Positions 62,601 through 64,000 of a DNA stretch of 64,000 bases are shown here, one piece after another. The position numbers and the translations under genes are program-made. The notes under the pieces were generated by a model that worked only from the letters and a program-made list of their open reading frames with translations, was not told where the DNA came from and did not search any database. The stretch lies in assembly GCF_015665295.1 (NCBI RefSeq), contig NZ_JADFAJ010000003.1, positions 124,001-188,000 of the forward strand, given 5' to 3'. How positions within the stretch are numbered: the first letter of the stretch is position 1; each line of letters starts with the position of its first letter. This stretch comes from Maricaulis sp. (GTDB lineage: Bacteria > Pseudomonadota > Alphaproteobacteria > Caulobacterales > Maricaulaceae).

Positions 62601-63284
62601 CTGCTCGAACGCCGTCCAGTAACGGGTGGCCTCGCCGAAGGTGTTGAAACCGAACGGATCGATCAGGGCGAGGGTTTCGCGCAGGGCCGGTTCCTGGCCG
62701 GCGATGGCAGAGCCCACGAAATACAGCACCAGGAGACCGACAAAGCCGGCCCAGACCAGCATGGTCGAACGGGTAAAGTTTGCGACGGTGAAAAGGATGG
62801 TCCCGACCACCCACATATTCACCAGTCCAAACGCCAGATAGACATAGACATACCAGTCCAGCCGCGTCGGGCCGATCAATTCCTGGTCAAGCCAGGGCAT
62901 GACCGAGCCGAGCAGGAAGGCCAGCGGAACGCTGGCAAAGCACAGGGCGGTGGCCAGGAAACCACCGATGAAGCGGCCGAGGACAAAGTCCATTTCCTTG
63001 ATCGGGCGCGAGAAGAAGAGCTCTTCGGTCTTGAAGCTCCGGTCCCGGATTACCCCGGAGGACAGGAAGGCCACCGGGATCAGTCCGCCAAACAATGAAA
63101 AGATCAGGACGTTGACCGTCAGCGCGTTGGGCGAGTTGATATTGGTCGCACCGCCGCCACCGACCTGGATCTGATCAATGGTGACCCCGCCGAAGACGAG
63201 GAGGAAGAAGATCGCGAAAACCGCGATGAAAACGGGGGAGAAAAGCTGGTAGCGAATCTCGAACCCGGCGATCTTGGAGAGCAT
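59682..63284 (-). CDS. ABC-2 type permease fused to an M1 family metallopeptidase
   Basis: A 1200-residue membrane protein. The N-terminal half (about residues 1-590) holds two sets of six helices in the ABC-2 exporter style (VIRDRSFKTEELFFSRPIKE, then a second set with IYYAAELMWRERRFG and DSTPTESWVF). The C-terminal part (about 620-1190) is an M1 aminopeptidase-like domain with HEAAH at 938-942 (zinc ligands His938, His942, catalytic Glu939) and Glu962 (MLIETFAQY) as the third ligand, spaced 19 residues from His942 where textbook M1 has 18. It is operon-linked to the ATPase gene 28 bases upstream. The pair may export and process a peptide; the substrate is unknown. Confidence 0.92.
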   Translation of the reverse strand: MLSKIAGFEIRYQLFSPVFIAVFAIFFLLVFGGVTIDQIQVGGGGATNINSPNALTVNVLIFSLFGGLIPVAFLSSGVIRDRSFKTEELFFSRPIKEMDFVLGRFIGGFLATALCFASVPLAFLLGSVMPWLDQELIGPTRLDWYVYVYLAFGLVNMWVVGTILFTVANFTRSTMLVWAGFVGLLVLYFVGSAIAGQEPALRETLALIDPFGFNTFGEATRYWTAFEQNSQVVPFDGTMMANRLLWIGIGLALLVVNLITFRFRRGNANGASKRKSAVATGGATHAIMDIKLPRATPNLGGSASRQQFAARVGFEVKGVVLNIAFWIILALGLFNTIPGFFFANGIYGTDNFPVTRVIMNTINGAYSIIPIVIVIYYAAELMWRERRFGFNEITDSTPTESWVFITAKFVSMAVVITSLAVVAVIAGMLSQLAMGYTVLEIGQYAIRGVMELILPSVLLSALAIFFQVVFNNRWLGMAAMLVFFVASLVMGQVGFDHNLYQFGASPGAPYSDMNGYGHFLGMSLWFTAYWGFWSLLLMVFAYQLWSRGALSPIRQRISRLVSGYTPATALVALIALIGAGGTGGWIFYNTNILNTYISGPDARGLAAEYERQYLHLQDVPQPTIVETAYDVDIYPAERRYTATGHYVLENKEDTAIDTLWIAYGQGTTILSQAVEGGELASSDEGFYLYSFDLGTPLEPGETRRFDFSVERANPGFRNSGNVATVNYNGTFFNNGESMPIIGFNGNWRLTDRQQRRREGMEPIERAFPLEDESHWYENGITNSDYVTFRSEVCTSAGQTAIAPGYLERSWEETGENGEARACFEYIMDRPILNFYSWLSADYAVAERETDGILYQVFYHPDHAWNVERMLEAGEDSIGYFSEHHSPYQYRQYRILEFPAYATFAQAFPNTIPFSEGIGFIADLSDPQDIDYVYYVTAHEAAHQWWAHQVMSANVQGGTMLIETFAQYSALMVMRQEYGEDHMRRFLKFELDSYLSGRGSEAIEEQPLYRVENQQYIHYRKGAVIMYALQDYLGEETVNRAMQRLIAERAYSSEPYATTLDFLRILREEAGPEHEAMIHDFFERIVLFDLNVTSATASEREDGRWDLVLEIEAHKYEADGAGEQTEEAIDYMIDIGVFTENLDDAYEGNDHVLYMDKHRINETTMRIELIVDEEPRYAGIDPYNKLIDRNSDDNLMPVTIE

Positions 63285-63312
63285 GATGTGCTCCTTTCAG
63301 CTGGGTTGAGAC

Positions 63313-64000
63313 TTACGCGGCCGCCGCGGCGGACTGGCCGCCACGGATGGTCGAGAAATACACATCTTCCAGATCCGGCGTCGCCGCGGCGAAATCATCG
63401 CCCGGCTGGCTGTCGGCCAGCACGCGGATCATGACCTGGCCCATGGTCAGGCGTTCGGAGATGACATTGTGGCGGGTGCGCAGTTCGGCGAGATCGGACT
63501 TGGCGGCGGTCTTCGACCAGACCTTGCCCTCCAGCGATTTCACCAGATCGGCCGGAACCCCCTGGGCGACAATCCTGCCCTGGTTCATGATCGCCATTTT
63601 CGGGCAGAGATCGGCGACATCCTCGACGATATGGGTCGACAGGATGACGACAACATTCTCGCCGATTTCCGAGAGCAGGTTGTGGAAGCGGTTGCGCTCT
63701 TCCGGGTCGAGACCGGCGGTCGGCTCGTCGACGATGATCAGTTGCGGATCACCCAGCAGCGCCTGGGCGATGCCGAAACGCTGACGCATGCCGCCGGAAT
63801 AGGAGGCGACGGACTTCTTGGCGTGCTGGGAGAGATTGGTCTGTTCCAGCAGGGCCTCGACCACCGCCTTGCGCTCCTTGGCGTTGGTCAGCCCCTTGAG
63901 CACGGCGAGATGGTCCAGCATGGCCCGCGCCGACATCCGCGGATAGACGCCGAAATCCTGCGGCAGATAGCCCAGCGTGGCGCGCAATGCCTTGGGGTTC
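63313..64000 (-). CDS. ABC transporter ATP-binding protein, 5' end missing
   Basis: ATPase subunit for the fused permease/peptidase downstream. About 229 residues are visible and the frame stays open to the window edge, so the Walker A part lies outside. Visible parts: the Q-loop GYLPQDFGVYPRMSARAMLD, the signature YSGGMRQRFGIAQALLGDP, Walker B with LIIVDEPTAGLDPEER, and the switch His in STHIVEDV. A C-terminal extension of about 60 residues ends in TPDLEDVYF...QSAAAAA. The type is that of Nod/CcmA-like exporters paired with ABC-2 permeases. Confidence 0.94.
   Translation of the reverse strand, partial: NPKALRATLGYLPQDFGVYPRMSARAMLDHLAVLKGLTNAKERKAVVEALLEQTNLSQHAKKSVASYSGGMRQRFGIAQALLGDPQLIIVDEPTAGLDPEERNRFHNLLSEIGENVVVILSTHIVEDVADLCPKMAIMNQGRIVAQGVPADLVKSLEGKVWSKTAAKSDLAELRTRHNVISERLTMGQVMIRVLADSQPGDDFAAATPDLEDVYFSTIRGGQSAAAAA

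Overview
The window is GC-rich, densely packed bacterial DNA that looks chromosomal and alphaproteobacterial. Its gene order and protein style point to the Maricaulis/Hyphomonadaceae/Caulobacterales group. Three things support this: a one-polypeptide N-acetylglutamate synthase/kinase beside an N-acetylornithine carbamoyltransferase (the arrangement known from Maricaulis and Xanthomonas), a SAM-II riboswitch on a methionine operon (a class concentrated in alphaproteobacteria), and a very large Oar-type TonB-dependent receptor. The genus is inferred from recall of these families, not from a search. I found no rRNA, tRNA, CRISPR array, insertion sequence or prophage.

Layout. 1-6.3 kb: a truncated family 5 solute-binding lipoprotein, a MarC-type membrane protein, a small exported protein whose start codon lies inside a 12-bp tandem repeat, and an agmatine-to-putrescine operon (aguA, a serine hydrolase, aguB). 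6.4-11.6 kb: the Oar-like receptor and a family 39 glycosyltransferase. 11.6-14.8 kb: the arginine operon argF'-argB(NAGS/K)-argC, joined by ATGA overlaps. 15-21.9 kb: kdsB with a histidine phosphatase, an MFS transporter with an alpha/beta hydrolase behind two adjacent palindromes, and an M28 peptidase lipoprotein. 22-26 kb: the most unusual block, three tandem XRE-HTH/PAS-like regulators divergent from a PiT-like permease, followed by a fourth, more distant regulator. 26-30.7 kb: a 2-oxoacid:ferredoxin oxidoreductase operon (a GltD-like flavoprotein with Fe-S domains, a fused gamma-alpha subunit, and the beta subunit).

30.7-44.2 kb is mostly sulfur metabolism. Two copies of a palindromic intergenic repeat flank a small CxxC protein. 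A LysR gene diverges from cysG-DUF2849-cysI-DUF934/cysH-cysK-fpr, which makes siroheme, reduces APS and sulfite, and forms cysteine. A repeat-rich gene desert then leads to hom-metX-cystathionine gamma-synthase, preceded by a promoter, a strong palindrome and a SAM-II riboswitch. Cysteine from the first operon is a substrate for the second.

44.2-64 kb: glycerol kinase, a lysophospholipase-like hydrolase, a BaiN-type flavoprotein, an RND efflux pair, a PQQ-type sugar dehydrogenase, an orphan 402-residue protein, a TolB-like propeller protein, an outer-membrane barrel, a LytS/LytTR two-component pair, and an ABC exporter whose permease is fused to an M1 metallopeptidase. Many convergent neighbours overlap at their stop codons, so real gene-free stretches are few (9681-10004, 30698-31095, 40086-41105, 56259-56567).
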